64,000 nucleotides of DNA from Prolixibacteraceae bacterium (GCA_019459525.1 JAIBEY010000010.1:31806-95805); one strand, 5' to 3'; positions 9,214-19,447 are shown, counted from the stretch's first letter. A program made the numbers and translations. The notes: generated by a model from the sequence alone, not told the origin.

Positions 9214-10641
9214 CTAGTAGCTCAATTGTTCGAACCTGCTGGCATCGAGCCTGATAAATACGAAAAGTAATAGGGTGAACGACCAGAGCGAAGAACCTCC
9301 GTAGCTAAAAAAGGGCAGGGGTATGCCGATAACTGGAGCCAGACCAATGGTCATGCCGATATTAACAGCAAAGTGAAAGAATAGGATAGTGGCGACACAG
9401 TATCCGTAAACCCGGCTGAACTTGGAGCGGTTGCGTTCGGCCAGAAAGATTAAACGCATCAGCAAACCCATAAAAAGGCCTATTACGGTAACTGTGCCCA
9501 GGAATCCCCATTCTTCACCAACCGTACAAAAGATAAAGTCGGTACTTTGTTCGGGTACAAAATCGAATTTGGTTTGGGTTCCCTGCAAGAATCCTTTGCC
9601 GAAAAATCCGCCCGAGCCAATCGCAATTTTCGATTGATTAACGTGGTATCCGGCGCCATGTAAGTCAGATTGAATACCCAACAGTTCGTTAATCCTGTCG
9701 CGTTGGTGCTGCTCCATGATGTTGTGAAAAACGTAATCGACGGACACGGCAAAAAGTACACTTCCAAAATAAATGGCAATCATAATCATCAGACTTCTTT
9801 TCCGGAGAACGTAGGCATAAAGAAAAGTAAGCGCTGATGTTAAAGCGGCGGCTATCAGGAGAAAATACAGGGGGTCGATGCTCCATTGAAGGAAATAATT
9901 GATTAAATACAGTACTCCAAAAATCCCTGAGAAAAGTCCGGCGGCAATTAACGTGCGACGCGTTTTTTTCTTCATTAAATAATTTATTACAAGGGCAGCG
10001 ACAGTTAACGTTATAACGGTAATGTATGGGTCAAGTACCATTGTCAGAATAAAAACTAGGGCAATCAGAAAACTAAAAAATAACACCAGCCCATTTAATC
10101 CTTCACGATATAAAACAAGCAGAAAAACGCCGAAAACAATAGCCGATCCGGTATCGTTCTGCAAAAAGATAAGTCCAACCGGAACTAAAATAATGCCGGA
10201 CAAAATCAATAGCGACTTGTATTCGTGCATCTTGAAATTGTACGAACTAATAAAGCGTGCCAAGGCAAGGGAAGTGGCCATTTTCATAAATTCAGATGGT
10301 TGCAGCAAAAAATTACCAATCTGAATCCATGACTTTGCCCCATTAATTGTGGTACCTATAAAAGGCACCAAAGCAAGTAACAGGATAATTCCTCCGTATA
10401 TGGGAAACGCGAATGCTACAAAGAACTTCGAATCGGTATTAATCATGAGCACCGCAATAAAAATAGCGGCAAAGATCCACATCAACTGTTTTCCGTATTG
10501 CTGGGTCGAATCAAAAATGCTTTTATGCTCCTCATTAAAAACAGCAGCATAAATGTTTATCCAGCCGATAAACATCATTGCCAGATAAATTGAAATGGTG
10601 ATCCAATCCACATTTGCCCAAACGTTGTTTCTTTTCTCCAC
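9214..10641 (-). CDS. rodA: Rod shape-determining protein RodA (SEDS glycosyltransferase)
   Basis: SEDS-family membrane glycosyltransferase that polymerises lipid II for side-wall growth with its partner PBP2. The 475-residue protein has about ten membrane helices. Recognisable stretches include NGAKSWIQIGNFLLQPSEFMK near the front, SKIAIGSGGFFGKGFLQGTQ, the loop FVPEQSTDFIFCTVGEEWGF and the C-terminal IGLAPVIGIPLPFFSYGGSS typical of RodA/FtsW. Longer than E. coli RodA (about 370) because of extra hydrophobic segments in the middle, about residues 200-300. Starts 2 bp after mrdA ends, so the two are translated from one message. Confidence 0.95.
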   Translation of the reverse strand: MEKRNNVWANVDWITISIYLAMMFIGWINIYAAVFNEEHKSIFDSTQQYGKQLMWIFAAIFIAVLMINTDSKFFVAFAFPIYGGIILLLALVPFIGTTINGAKSWIQIGNFLLQPSEFMKMATSLALARFISSYNFKMHEYKSLLILSGIILVPVGLIFLQNDTGSAIVFGVFLLVLYREGLNGLVLFFSFLIALVFILTMVLDPYITVITLTVAALVINYLMKKKTRRTLIAAGLFSGIFGVLYLINYFLQWSIDPLYFLLIAAALTSALTFLYAYVLRKRSLMIMIAIYFGSVLFAVSVDYVFHNIMEQHQRDRINELLGIQSDLHGAGYHVNQSKIAIGSGGFFGKGFLQGTQTKFDFVPEQSTDFIFCTVGEEWGFLGTVTVIGLFMGLLMRLIFLAERNRSKFSRVYGYCVATILFFHFAVNIGMTIGLAPVIGIPLPFFSYGGSSLWSFTLLLFVFIRLDASRFEQLSY

Positions 10642-10643
10642 TT

Positions 10644-12482
10644 TTAGGGTTTCTTTTTTACTACAGCCACATTTAATAAATCTGTTTCGATTAACCGTTG
10701 CTCCAGATCTTTTCTTTTGGGGACAATCGAATCGTTCAAATATTTTTCAATCAGCAATCCGGCAACCGGAGCCGCGTAAGTAGCACCAAATCCCGCGTTT
10801 TCGATAAATACTGCAACGGCAATCTTCGGATTGTCGCGTGGTGCGAATCCAACAAATGCCGAATGGTCGGCTCCGTGCGGATTTTGAACAGTTCCGGTTT
10901 TTCCACAAATAATAATGTCGTCCAAATGGACCGTTGCTCCAAGCGTTCTGGTTTCATCAACTACCGCCTGCATGCCGTCAATTACGGTATTAAAGTGTTC
11001 GGGACTGATATTAACCACTTTCTTCTCGAACGATAGTTGACGATCAACCCGGTTTGTATCCTGAATGGCCCTAACAATATGGGGCGTAATATAATAGCCG
11101 CGGTTGGCAATTAATGCACACAGGTTGGCCATTTGCAGCGGGGTTGCCTCTATTTCGCCCTGGCCAATGGCCAGCGACCGGATAGTCATGGCATTCCAGC
11201 GCCCGGGAGTGTACCATTTGTCGTAAAGTGATGCTTCTGGAATACTGCCTTTTACCTCAGACGACAATTCCGGATTCAGTTTCTGACCAAAGCCGAAGCT
11301 TGTTATGTAATCGCGCCAGGCCTGATAACTTTCAGCCGAATTTGATTTGTGATTCATAATCTGTCGGAAGGCATTCCAGAAGAAAGAATTGCACGATTCG
11401 CGAATTCCTTCACGGACTGCCAGCGGACTAACATGGCTGTGGGTGCACGAAATTGGTTTTGAGCCTTTTCCTGAACAGGAGAACCGGTCGAAAGGTGTAA
11501 TGGCATGTTCCTCCAGGGCAATCAGTGCGTTGGCAAGTTTAAATGTTGAACCAGGCGGATATCGGCCAATTACAGCCCTGTTCCACATGGGTTTGTTTAA
11601 GGAATCGCGGTCCAGAATGTTATAATTGGCGCTCCTTTGACGGCCAACCAGCAGGTTTGGATCGTATGTGGGAGCACTGACCATTAGAATGATTTCCCCG
11701 GTTGCAGGTTCAATGGCAACAATTGCTCCTCTTTTATTGGTCATTAGTAATTCGGCATAAGCATGAAGTTCAGCGTCAAGCCCAGTCATCAGGTTTTGGC
11801 CCAGAATGGCAGTGGTATCTTCCAACCCTTCGTTGTATTTGCCTTTAATCCGGTTGTGAACGTCAACCATCGATTTGGTTATCCCTTTTATGCCACGCAA
11901 TTCTTTTTCGTAAGCCTTCTCAAGTCCGCTTACACCAATATAATCGCCCGAACGGTAATATTTGTCTTCATCAATAATTCGTTGGTTAACCTCACCAACA
12001 AAACCAAGAGTCTGGGCAGCACTTTTGCTGGGGTATTCACGCAGGGTTCTCGATTGCACAAAAAATCCCGGGTATTTGTATAATTTTTCCTGAAGCGGTG
12101 CATAAATATCCGGAGAGATTTGCCCGACTACAATCGATGGTTTGTAATATGAAAATTGTTTGGCTTTTTTTATGGCTTCCCTTAAATCCAGTCGTTCTAG
12201 CTGCACAATGCGGCAAAGTTCGGTAGTGTCGAACGATTTAACTTCGCGAGGGATAATCATTAAATCGTAAGCCGCCTTGTTATAAACCATTAATTTGTTG
12301 TTCCGGTCGTAGATCAGACCGCGTGCGGGGAACGTGGTGATTTTTCGAAGCACATTGCGTGTGGCAAATTGCTTGTATGTTTTATTGGTTATTTGTATGG
12401 TAAAAAGCCGGAGAATAAAGATGGCGGCAATTCCAAGCATGATTCCGGCAATGATAAACTTGCGTTTCGAGAAAGTATCCAC
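10644..12482 (-). CDS. mrdA: Penicillin-binding protein 2 (elongasome transpeptidase)
   Basis: Class B penicillin-binding protein that cross-links peptidoglycan during elongation as the partner of RodA. The 612-residue protein has one N-terminal membrane anchor (about residues 11-28), a dimerisation domain starting FPARGLIYDRN, and a transpeptidase domain with all three active-site motifs: STFK (S312, K315), SCN (363-365) and KTGT (528-531). Followed 2 bp later by rodA and preceded by mreD 6 bp upstream. Active periplasmic enzyme expected. Confidence 0.96.
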   Translation of the reverse strand: MDTFSKRKFIIAGIMLGIAAIFILRLFTIQITNKTYKQFATRNVLRKITTFPARGLIYDRNNKLMVYNKAAYDLMIIPREVKSFDTTELCRIVQLERLDLREAIKKAKQFSYYKPSIVVGQISPDIYAPLQEKLYKYPGFFVQSRTLREYPSKSAAQTLGFVGEVNQRIIDEDKYYRSGDYIGVSGLEKAYEKELRGIKGITKSMVDVHNRIKGKYNEGLEDTTAILGQNLMTGLDAELHAYAELLMTNKRGAIVAIEPATGEIILMVSAPTYDPNLLVGRQRSANYNILDRDSLNKPMWNRAVIGRYPPGSTFKLANALIALEEHAITPFDRFSCSGKGSKPISCTHSHVSPLAVREGIRESCNSFFWNAFRQIMNHKSNSAESYQAWRDYITSFGFGQKLNPELSSEVKGSIPEASLYDKWYTPGRWNAMTIRSLAIGQGEIEATPLQMANLCALIANRGYYITPHIVRAIQDTNRVDRQLSFEKKVVNISPEHFNTVIDGMQAVVDETRTLGATVHLDDIIICGKTGTVQNPHGADHSAFVGFAPRDNPKIAVAVFIENAGFGATYAAPVAGLLIEKYLNDSIVPKRKDLEQRLIETDLLNVAVVKKKP

Positions 12483-12488
12483 CCTGGG

Positions 12489-12995
12489 TTAATTTTTAAA
12501 GATGATGAACTGGCTCGCCAGGATAATCACAATCGAAAAAATGCTGCTGAGAATCCAGCGTAACAAGGTTTCCAGAAAATCTCCGAAAGAGAAAGTCTCA
12601 GCAAAAAAGAGGAAGAGGTGGTGTATCAATACCGAAATGACCACGTATTTCAGGAAACTGGCAAACCCTAGTTGTGTAAGGTTGGGAGTGTTCCCTTTTT
12701 CGATAATCTCTCGTGACGAAATAAGTTGGGCAATACCAGGTCGTAAAAAACCCAGCAGAACCGTTGCTCCGGAATGAATTCCAGGCGTATTGCTGAATAT
12801 GTCGATAGAGATTCCGAGCAGGAATGAAATCCCGAGTAAAAAATATCCGGGTATTGTAAACGGGAGTAACAGGATAAACAGGATGTAGATGTATGGATTG
12901 ATCAGTCCACTTAGCTGAATGTTATTCAGGATAAGCACCTGCACCAAAACAAGTACTATAAACATGATTACATATTTACCGAATCCTTTTATCAT
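12489..12995 (-). CDS. mreD: Rod shape-determining protein MreD
   Basis: Small membrane protein of the Rod elongation complex. It has 168 residues and about five hydrophobic helices, with the typical N-terminal VLVLVQVLILNNIQLSGLINPYIY, which resembles Bacteroidetes MreD. MreD sequence is poorly conserved, so the call rests partly on position: its ATG overlaps the mreC stop by 4 bp (ATGA) and mrdA follows after 6 bp. Confidence 0.9.
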   Translation of the reverse strand: MIKGFGKYVIMFIVLVLVQVLILNNIQLSGLINPYIYILFILLLPFTIPGYFLLGISFLLGISIDIFSNTPGIHSGATVLLGFLRPGIAQLISSREIIEKGNTPNLTQLGFASFLKYVVISVLIHHLFLFFAETFSFGDFLETLLRWILSSIFSIVIILASQFIIFKN

Positions 12996-13822
12996 TCCGT
13001 AATGTTGTTTGATTCCAGTTTAATGAGTTCGGCTCGCTTGGTGTTTTGAACCACCTCAACGTATTTAAGCGTTTTAAAATTGGTCGATAACTCTACTTTT
13101 ATGTCGTAGAAATTTGTTCCGCTAACCACACCAAATTTCTTTATGATTCCAATCATCATCCCATCAGGAAAAATATTGGAGTATCCGCTGGTAACCACGG
13201 TATCGCCAACATTTACAATGACATGAAACGGAATTTCCTTTAGATCAGCAGTATTGAAGTGTTCACCATCCCAGACCAACGAACCAAAATAATTGTTGGT
13301 AGTGATCTTGGCCGGAATAAGTAATCGTTTATTCAGCAACGACAATCCTGTTGAATAGTTCTGCGAGACATTGGTGATTACCCCAACTACACCATCGGCA
13401 TTAATAATTCCCATGTCGGGCTTAATTCCGTGACGGGAACCTTTGTTGATGGTTATGTAGTTGAATTGTTTATTTACCGAATTGCTGATTACCTTGGCCG
13501 ATGTAAAAATATAAGCAGGTGCTTCTACGGTATCGGGCCGGTTTATGGGATAATTTTCCTGATTCATAATCCGCATTTGCAATTGCTTGCGCAGCGAAGC
13601 ATTTTCGGCAGCCAAACGGGCATTGGTCCGACCCAAACTAAAATAGTCGTCGAGATTACTAAATCTTTCGTAAATAGTTCCTGCAAAATTATTGCTTGAA
13701 TTAAAGAAAGTTACCCGTTGGTAATCGTTGAGACTGACAATCAAAACCAACGAGATGGCTTCGAGTATCAGAAACATCATCAAAAAATAATTTCGCAGTA
13801 AGAAACGAAATAAACTTCTCAT
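12992..13822 (-). CDS. mreC: Rod shape-determining protein MreC
   Basis: Periplasmic scaffold of the elongation complex, linked to PBP2 activation. The 276-residue protein has an N-terminal anchor (about residues 8-30), a short coiled coil (NARLAAENASLRKQL, about 62-76) and the two-barrel MreC domain, with NKGSRHGIKPDMGIINADGV and GDTVVTSGYSNIFPDGM typical of the family. Its stop overlaps the mreD start (ATGA). Lies between mreB (31 bp upstream) and mreD. Confidence 0.94.
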   Translation of the reverse strand: MRSLFRFLLRNYFLMMFLILEAISLVLIVSLNDYQRVTFFNSSNNFAGTIYERFSNLDDYFSLGRTNARLAAENASLRKQLQMRIMNQENYPINRPDTVEAPAYIFTSAKVISNSVNKQFNYITINKGSRHGIKPDMGIINADGVVGVITNVSQNYSTGLSLLNKRLLIPAKITTNNYFGSLVWDGEHFNTADLKEIPFHVIVNVGDTVVTSGYSNIFPDGMMIGIIKKFGVVSGTNFYDIKVELSTNFKTLKYVEVVQNTKRAELIKLESNNITE

Positions 13823-13853
13823 TAGCCGGAAGGTTTACTCCTTCTTTTCAGTT

Positions 13854-14876
13854 TTATCTGATCAGGAAAGAGAATTTATTTACATTCTTAAGGGCGATTC
13901 CTGTTCCACGGGCCACAGCACGCAACGGATCTTCAGCAACATGGAATTGAATATTGATTTTATCCGTAAATCGTTTGGCCAATCCGCGAAGCAATGCGCC
14001 TCCACCAGCCAGCCATATTCCGCGGGTCACAATGTCGGCATACAATTCCGGAGGTGTTTGCTCCAGGGCGCTAAGGATTGCGGTTTCGATTTTGTTAATC
14101 GATTTTTCCAGGCAGTGCGAAATTTCCTGGTACGAAACCGGCACTTCAATAGGAAGTGCAGTCATTTGGTTAGGACCCTGTATAACATAGTCGGCAGGCG
14201 GATTATCGAGCTGAGACAAAGCCGAGCCAACATTGATTTTAATTTCTTCGGCCGTGCGCTCACCAATTTTAATGTTGTGCTGATGGCGCATGTACTCCAT
14301 AATGTCGGCGGTTAAATCGTCGCCAGCAATCCGGATCGATTTGTTGGTCACCAAACCTCCAAGCGAAATAACGGCAATCTCGGTTGTCCCACCACCGATA
14401 TCAACCACCATGTTTCCTTCCGGCGCTTCAACATCCAATCCAATCCCAATAGCAGCAGCCATCGGTTCGTAAATCATATAAACATCGCGTCCTCCGGCAT
14501 GCTCCGAGGAGTCACGTACCGCACGGATTTCAACTTCGGTCGATCCTGAAGGAATACAAACCACCATTCGGAGTGAAGGTGCAAAGAATCTGGATTTGGG
14601 ATTCATCATTTTAATCATTCCCCTGATCATTTGTTCTGCCGCGTTAAAGTCGGCAATAACTCCATCGCGCAAGGGGCGTATGGTCTTCAGGTTTGCATGA
14701 GTTTTCCCCTGCATCTGACGGGCTTTTTCTCCAATGGCAACAAGCTTTTCTGTTTTCAGGTCGATGGTTACAATCGAAGGTTCGTCAACAACAATCTTAT
14801 CATTGTGGATAATAATGGTGTTGGCAGTTCCGAGGTCGATCGCTATTTCCTGGGTTAAAAATGAAAATAATCCCAT
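13854..14876 (-). CDS. mreB: Rod shape-determining protein MreB (bacterial actin)
   Basis: Actin-like ATPase forming membrane-bound filaments that direct side-wall synthesis. The 340-residue protein shows the phosphate-1 loop IDLGTANTIIIHND, the phosphate-2 loop VVDIGGGTTEIAVISLGG and the adenosine motif WLAGGGALLRGLAKRF. An N-terminal hydrophobic stretch MGLFSFL fits membrane attachment. Begins 58 bp after purH and leads into mreC. No internal terminator was seen between purH and mreB, so read-through from the purH promoter is possible. Confidence 0.97.
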   Translation of the reverse strand: MGLFSFLTQEIAIDLGTANTIIIHNDKIVVDEPSIVTIDLKTEKLVAIGEKARQMQGKTHANLKTIRPLRDGVIADFNAAEQMIRGMIKMMNPKSRFFAPSLRMVVCIPSGSTEVEIRAVRDSSEHAGGRDVYMIYEPMAAAIGIGLDVEAPEGNMVVDIGGGTTEIAVISLGGLVTNKSIRIAGDDLTADIMEYMRHQHNIKIGERTAEEIKINVGSALSQLDNPPADYVIQGPNQMTALPIEVPVSYQEISHCLEKSINKIETAILSALEQTPPELYADIVTRGIWLAGGGALLRGLAKRFTDKINIQFHVAEDPLRAVARGTGIALKNVNKFSFLIR

Positions 14877-14934
14877 GTGTATGTTTTTCTAAATTTTTAC
14901 TTTTTTTTAAACTGATCGGTCAGGAAAATTCAAA

Positions 14935-16524
14935 TCAATGTTTGAAATGCCTGACTCCTGTGAAAACCATTGCAATTCCGAATTCGTCACAAGCGGCGAT
15001 TACTTCTTCGTCGCGGATACTTCCTCCGGGTTCAACAATGTATTTGATTCCGAATTCGTTGGCAGCTTCAACGCTGTCGCGGAATGGGAAGAAAGCGTCT
15101 GAAATTAATACCGAGTCTTCAATTTTAATGCCTTCTTTCAGGTTAAAACGTGGAATGGTTAACTGGCGTAAACTGTCGAGCCGGTTAGGTTGCCCCATTC
15201 CAGCCCCGGTAAGCCAGAACGATCCGTCCTGATTTTGGGTAACCAATGCAATGGCATTGCTTTTCAGATGCTTGCAGGCGGTAATGCCAAATTTCGATAG
15301 GTTCATCTTTGAGCTATCGAATTGTATTTTAGTTACATTCTTAAATTCTGTTTCTAATCCTTCGTCTTCGTCCTGAATAAGCAACCCGCCGCTGATAGAA
15401 CGGTATAACTTTTCTCCGGCAATTTCGGGTTTCACAGGAGTTTCCAGTACACGAAGATTTTTCTTTTTACTTAAAACGGCTAAAGCGCCGGAAGTGTATG
15501 CCGAGGCGATAATAATTTCAACAAAACGTTTATCGAACCATTCTGCAATCGTTTGATCAACCTCTCCGGTAAAACAAACGATGCCACCGTAAGCGCTTAC
15601 CGGATCACCGGCCCAGGCCAGTTCCAGCGATTTCGCAATATTGCCGGTAACTGCCAGTCCGCATGGGTTAAGGTGTTTGACCACCGAAACAGCTACTTTA
15701 TTCTGAATGTGGGTAACCGAGTGGAAGGCGTCGCTGGCTGATTTCCATGCTGCATCAGCATCGAGCATGTTGTTGTACGAAAGCGCCTTGCCTTGCAGCA
15801 CCTTGGCGTTCGATAACGTGATTTCGGAATTACTGTTGCTGAATTTGAAAAAAGAAGCCGATTGATGCGGATTTTCTCCGTAACGTAAAACCTGGCCATC
15901 GTTTACGCTGATTCTTGCTTCTTCCTTTTTTTCGCCGTTGAAATAGTTGAAAATAGCACTGTCGTAATGAGACGATGTGGCGAATGCCATGCGGGCAAAT
16001 TCTTTCCGATCTTCGATGGAAGTAGCCCCTTCCTTTTCAATAAGCAGATCGAGTAAAGTCTGATACTGATTGCGTGAAGAAACGATAATTACATCGTTAA
16101 AATTTTTGGCTGCAGCGCGAATCAGCGAAATGCCGCCAATGTCAATTTTCTCAATAATATCTTCTTCGGATGCCCCTGAAGCAACAGTTTCCTCAAACGG
16201 GTAAAGGTCAACGATGACGAGGTCAATTTCAGGAATTTCGTATTTGGCAATTTGTTGTTGGTCGCCTTGGTGGTCCCTGCGGTTCAGAATTCCACCGAAA
16301 ATTTTGGGATGAAGGGTTTTTACGCGTCCCCCCAGGATGGAAGGATAGCTGGTGAGTTCCTCAACAGGAATAACCGGGGTTCCGAGTTCTTCAATAAATG
16401 ATTGTGTTCCTCCGGTTGAATAGATCGTAACGTTTAATTCATCTAATTTTTTAACGATCTGATCTAACTTATCTTTGTGATATACTGAAATTAAGGCCGA
16501 TTTGATTTTTTTTAAGTCCTTCAT
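14935..16524 (-). CDS. purH: Bifunctional AICAR transformylase / IMP cyclohydrolase
   Basis: Carries out the last two steps of de novo IMP synthesis. The 529-residue protein has the MGS-like cyclohydrolase domain at the N-terminus (ALISVYHKD, YSTGGTQSFIEELG, GGRVKTLHPKIFGGIL) and the transformylase domain from about residue 200 (LRYGENPHQSASFF, VVKHLNPCGLAV, AYGGIVCF), ending VEPGGSIRDEEVIAACDEFG. The ATG at 16524 has AAAGGA 9 nt upstream and a TATCTTTG promoter box 26 bp before it. In Bacteroidetes purH commonly precedes mreB, as here. Confidence 0.97.
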   Translation of the reverse strand: MKDLKKIKSALISVYHKDKLDQIVKKLDELNVTIYSTGGTQSFIEELGTPVIPVEELTSYPSILGGRVKTLHPKIFGGILNRRDHQGDQQQIAKYEIPEIDLVIVDLYPFEETVASGASEEDIIEKIDIGGISLIRAAAKNFNDVIIVSSRNQYQTLLDLLIEKEGATSIEDRKEFARMAFATSSHYDSAIFNYFNGEKKEEARISVNDGQVLRYGENPHQSASFFKFSNSNSEITLSNAKVLQGKALSYNNMLDADAAWKSASDAFHSVTHIQNKVAVSVVKHLNPCGLAVTGNIAKSLELAWAGDPVSAYGGIVCFTGEVDQTIAEWFDKRFVEIIIASAYTSGALAVLSKKKNLRVLETPVKPEIAGEKLYRSISGGLLIQDEDEGLETEFKNVTKIQFDSSKMNLSKFGITACKHLKSNAIALVTQNQDGSFWLTGAGMGQPNRLDSLRQLTIPRFNLKEGIKIEDSVLISDAFFPFRDSVEAANEFGIKYIVEPGGSIRDEEVIAACDEFGIAMVFTGVRHFKH

Positions 16525-16549
16525 CTATAATCCTTTTGTAATTCGGGCT

Positions 16550-16557
16550 CAAAGATA
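16550..16557 (-). promoter_or_regulatory. Bacteroidetes -7 promoter box for purH
   Basis: On the minus strand this reads TATCTTTG, an exact TAnnTTTG match, 26 bp before the purH ATG. No TTTG lies at the usual -33 spacing. It is the best promoter candidate for the purH-mre-mrd-rod run. Confidence 0.55.
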
Positions 16558-16727
16558 ATAAAACACCTTGATTTTTTCTTCTAAGAATCTTACTAATTAA
16601 GCTTATTGTAACATTAGAATTTTGAAATATTTTCAGAGTTTTTGGAAAATTCTGTAATCATTTCAGAATTTCGAAACTAATTTTCTGGTTCAGGATTGTT
16701 ATCAATTTACTTTTCAAAACGAAGGAT

Positions 16728-17981
16728 ATGCTTTTAACCAGATTAATATTAGAGAGTTTCTCATTTGCATTCAATTCTCTTCGTGGAAATAAGCTGCGGA
16801 CGTTTCTTTCCTTGCTGGGGATTACGATTGGCATTTTTGCTATTATCTCGGTTTTTACGGTTATCGATTCGTTGGAGAATTATATTCGGAACAGCCTTAA
16901 CTCATTGGGAAGTAATATGGTTTATATCCAGAAGTGGCCCTGGACTCCTCCTGAAGGTGAATCGGAATACCCCTGGTGGAAATACATGAACCGCCCGGTT
17001 CCAACGATGGAAGAAGCTGATGACCTGATTCGCCGCTCAAAAAATATTGAAAATGCAGTTTATTTCTTTGGCTTTAATCGTACCATTCAATTCGGGAATA
17101 GTAAAGCTGAAAATACTGAAATTTTGGCTACAACACACGACTTGATTGATACCTGGAATCTTGAAGTTGAGAAAGGGCGGTATTTTACAGAGTCGGAATC
17201 GAATTCGGGGGCAACTATGGCTATTCTGGGCAGCGAAATTGCCACACGGCTTTTTGATCAGGTAAACCCGGTAGGAAAGATGATTAAAATGCAAGGGCAT
17301 CGGTTTATGATTATTGGTGTTTATGCCAAAAAGGGAACCGATATGTTCGGAACCAGTATGGATAAACGGGTTCATATTCCGGTAGTTTATGCCATGAACA
17401 TGGTTGATGTCCGCAACCGCGACCAGGGGCAGACAATCAACGTAAAAGCAAAACCTGATGCCGATCGTGACGAATTTGTTGCTGAGATCGAAGGGGTGAT
17501 GCGCTCGCTGCACCGTTTGAAACCCATGGAAGAAAACGATTTTGCTATTAATGAGGTTAGTGTAATCTCAAAACAGTTCGATTCTTTTTTTGTGGTTTTT
17601 AACATGGCTGGCTTGATTATAGGCGGGTTCAGCGTTTTAGTGGGTGGCTTCGGAATTGCCAACATCATGTTTGTTTCGGTGAAGGAACGGACTAAAATCA
17701 TCGGAATCCAAAAGGCTATTGGCGCTAAAAGATACTTTATTTTGCTACAGTTTATTTTTGAGGCTGTGGTGTTGTCGATGTTGGGTGGACTTTTGGGTTT
17801 AACCCTGATCTTTATCGGAACCACCATTTTTAGCTACGTTTCAAGTATGTCCATTTCGCTGACACTTGTCAATATTATTAAAGGGCTTATGATTTCAGGG
17901 GTAATTGGTGTACTGGCCGGTTTTATCCCTGCTTTTTTGGCTTCCCGGCTCGATCCGGTAGATGCCATGAACAGCGTTTAA
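16728..17981 (+). CDS. MacB/FtsX-family ABC transporter permease
   Basis: A 417-residue permease with MacB architecture: one N-terminal helix (about residues 21-45, after NKLRTFLSLLGITIG), a periplasmic MacB_PCD domain of about 220 residues, and three C-terminal helices in an FtsX domain (GGFGIANIMFVSVKERTKIIGIQKAIGAKR). It ends LASRLDPVDAMNSV, typical of macrolide/lipoprotein-type permeases. It needs an ATPase partner, and none is encoded next to it. The ATG at 16728 follows GAAGGA. Substrate unknown; relatives move lipoproteins, peptides or drugs by mechanotransmission. Confidence 0.9.
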   Translation: MLLTRLILESFSFAFNSLRGNKLRTFLSLLGITIGIFAIISVFTVIDSLENYIRNSLNSLGSNMVYIQKWPWTPPEGESEYPWWKYMNRPVPTMEEADDLIRRSKNIENAVYFFGFNRTIQFGNSKAENTEILATTHDLIDTWNLEVEKGRYFTESESNSGATMAILGSEIATRLFDQVNPVGKMIKMQGHRFMIIGVYAKKGTDMFGTSMDKRVHIPVVYAMNMVDVRNRDQGQTINVKAKPDADRDEFVAEIEGVMRSLHRLKPMEENDFAINEVSVISKQFDSFFVVFNMAGLIIGGFSVLVGGFGIANIMFVSVKERTKIIGIQKAIGAKRYFILLQFIFEAVVLSMLGGLLGLTLIFIGTTIFSYVSSMSISLTLVNIIKGLMISGVIGVLAGFIPAFLASRLDPVDAMNSV

Positions 17982-18088
17982 TGGAGTTCGGATTTGGTGT
18001 GCGTTTAAAGAATTTAATCAGGGTTTCACTTAATGTGGAGGCCTGATTACATTTATGGATTTGTGATGCAAGCAAAAAGATTGCCTGA

Positions 18089-19447
18089 TTATAACACATC
18101 AAAAAACATCTTTGCCACAGTCATGTATATAATCAATCCCAGAATGTCGTTGGTGGTGGTTATAAACGGGCCGGTAGCCACGGCCGGGTCAATTTTGAGT
18201 TTATTCAGCACCAACGGAATGACTGTTCCGAACAAGGAGGCAAAAATCATAACAATAAATAAGGTAATGCTTACCGAATAAGTTAATCGCATGTTTCCGG
18301 TAAAAAAGAAATTATAGAGGAAGATGAGGATAGAGAACAAAAGGGCGGTGCTGAAACCAACCGAAAGCTCTTTGATCAGTTTCCGGCCAATGGAATCGAA
18401 ACTGCGTGCTCCGCTGGCAAGGCTTTGCACAATAATCGACGACGATTGTACTCCTACATTTCCGGCCATAGCGGCAATAAGCGGAATGAAAAAAGCCATA
18501 GCAGGTATTTGTGTCAGTTGGGAGGAATGTGAACCCAGCACTCCGGCACCCACAATTCCACCACACATGCCGATAAACAGCCAGGGAATACGTGTCCAGG
18601 CACGTCGGAACACATTGTCGCCCTCATCCACGTCGCCCGAGATACCCGAAGCCATCTGGTAATCTTTATCGGCTTCTTCACGAATGATGTCCACTACGTC
18701 ATCGATCGTAATTCGCCCTTTTAACCGGCCAATCTGATCGACAACCGGAAGCGCTACCAAGTCGTATTTTTCCATCACTTGCGCTACTTCTTCCTGGCTG
18801 GCATCGGTGCGCACCGAATGGGCTCCTTCGGTCACCAGGCTCTTGATGGGCGTATGCGTGGGCATCATAATCAGCTTTTTCAGCGAAAGTACACCCCTCA
18901 GCACGAGGTTGTCGTCAACCACATACACGTAATAAATTTCGTCAATATCTTCAGCCTGAATACTGATTTCTTTCAGGCAAGTCTGAACTGTCCAGTTTTC
19001 GTTTACGGCCACCAGTTCGGTAGCCATAATTCCCCCGGCGGTGTCTTCGTCGTATTCCAGCAGGTCGGCAATATCGCCAGCCTGTTCTTTATCTTCCATT
19101 TGCTGCAAAACCTCGTCCTGAACATCTTCATCGAGTTCGGCCATTACGTCGGCAGCGTCATCCGATTCCATGAATTCGATGAACCGGTGGGCAATAACAT
19201 CAGGAGGCAGTGCTTTCAGGAAGCGTTTTCGGTCATTTTCCGGAATCTCAATCAAAACATCAGAAGCCAGTTCGCCGTCGAGCAACAAAAAGAGGTATTG
19301 TGCTTCTTCCGAATCGAGTTCTTCCATGATTTCGGCAATGTCGGCCGCGTGGAATTCGCTGATGCTCTGGATGATCTCCGCATCAGCTTTTTGTGCGATC
19401 AACTCAACCAGTTGGTCAATAAATTCTCTGTTCAGTTCAAATTTCAT
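18089..19447 (-). CDS. mgtE: Magnesium transporter MgtE
   Basis: Mg2+ channel/transporter of the inner membrane. The 452-residue protein has an N-terminal MgtE_N superhelix rich in acidic repeats (about residues 10-130), two CBS domains that sense Mg2+ (about 135-255, with TIDDVVDIIREEADKDYQ) and a five-helix pore domain from about 285 (GGIVGAGVLGSHSSQL, AAMAGNVGVQSSSIIVQSLA, KLKIDPAVATGPFITTTND). I chose the ATG at 19447; the same frame extends to a TTG at 19471, but that leader repeats the start sequence (MKFE twice) and looks like a local duplication. Lies 75 bp downstream of ksgA on the same strand. Confidence 0.95.
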   Translation of the reverse strand: MKFELNREFIDQLVELIAQKADAEIIQSISEFHAADIAEIMEELDSEEAQYLFLLLDGELASDVLIEIPENDRKRFLKALPPDVIAHRFIEFMESDDAADVMAELDEDVQDEVLQQMEDKEQAGDIADLLEYDEDTAGGIMATELVAVNENWTVQTCLKEISIQAEDIDEIYYVYVVDDNLVLRGVLSLKKLIMMPTHTPIKSLVTEGAHSVRTDASQEEVAQVMEKYDLVALPVVDQIGRLKGRITIDDVVDIIREEADKDYQMASGISGDVDEGDNVFRRAWTRIPWLFIGMCGGIVGAGVLGSHSSQLTQIPAMAFFIPLIAAMAGNVGVQSSSIIVQSLASGARSFDSIGRKLIKELSVGFSTALLFSILIFLYNFFFTGNMRLTYSVSITLFIVMIFASLFGTVIPLVLNKLKIDPAVATGPFITTTNDILGLIIYMTVAKMFFDVL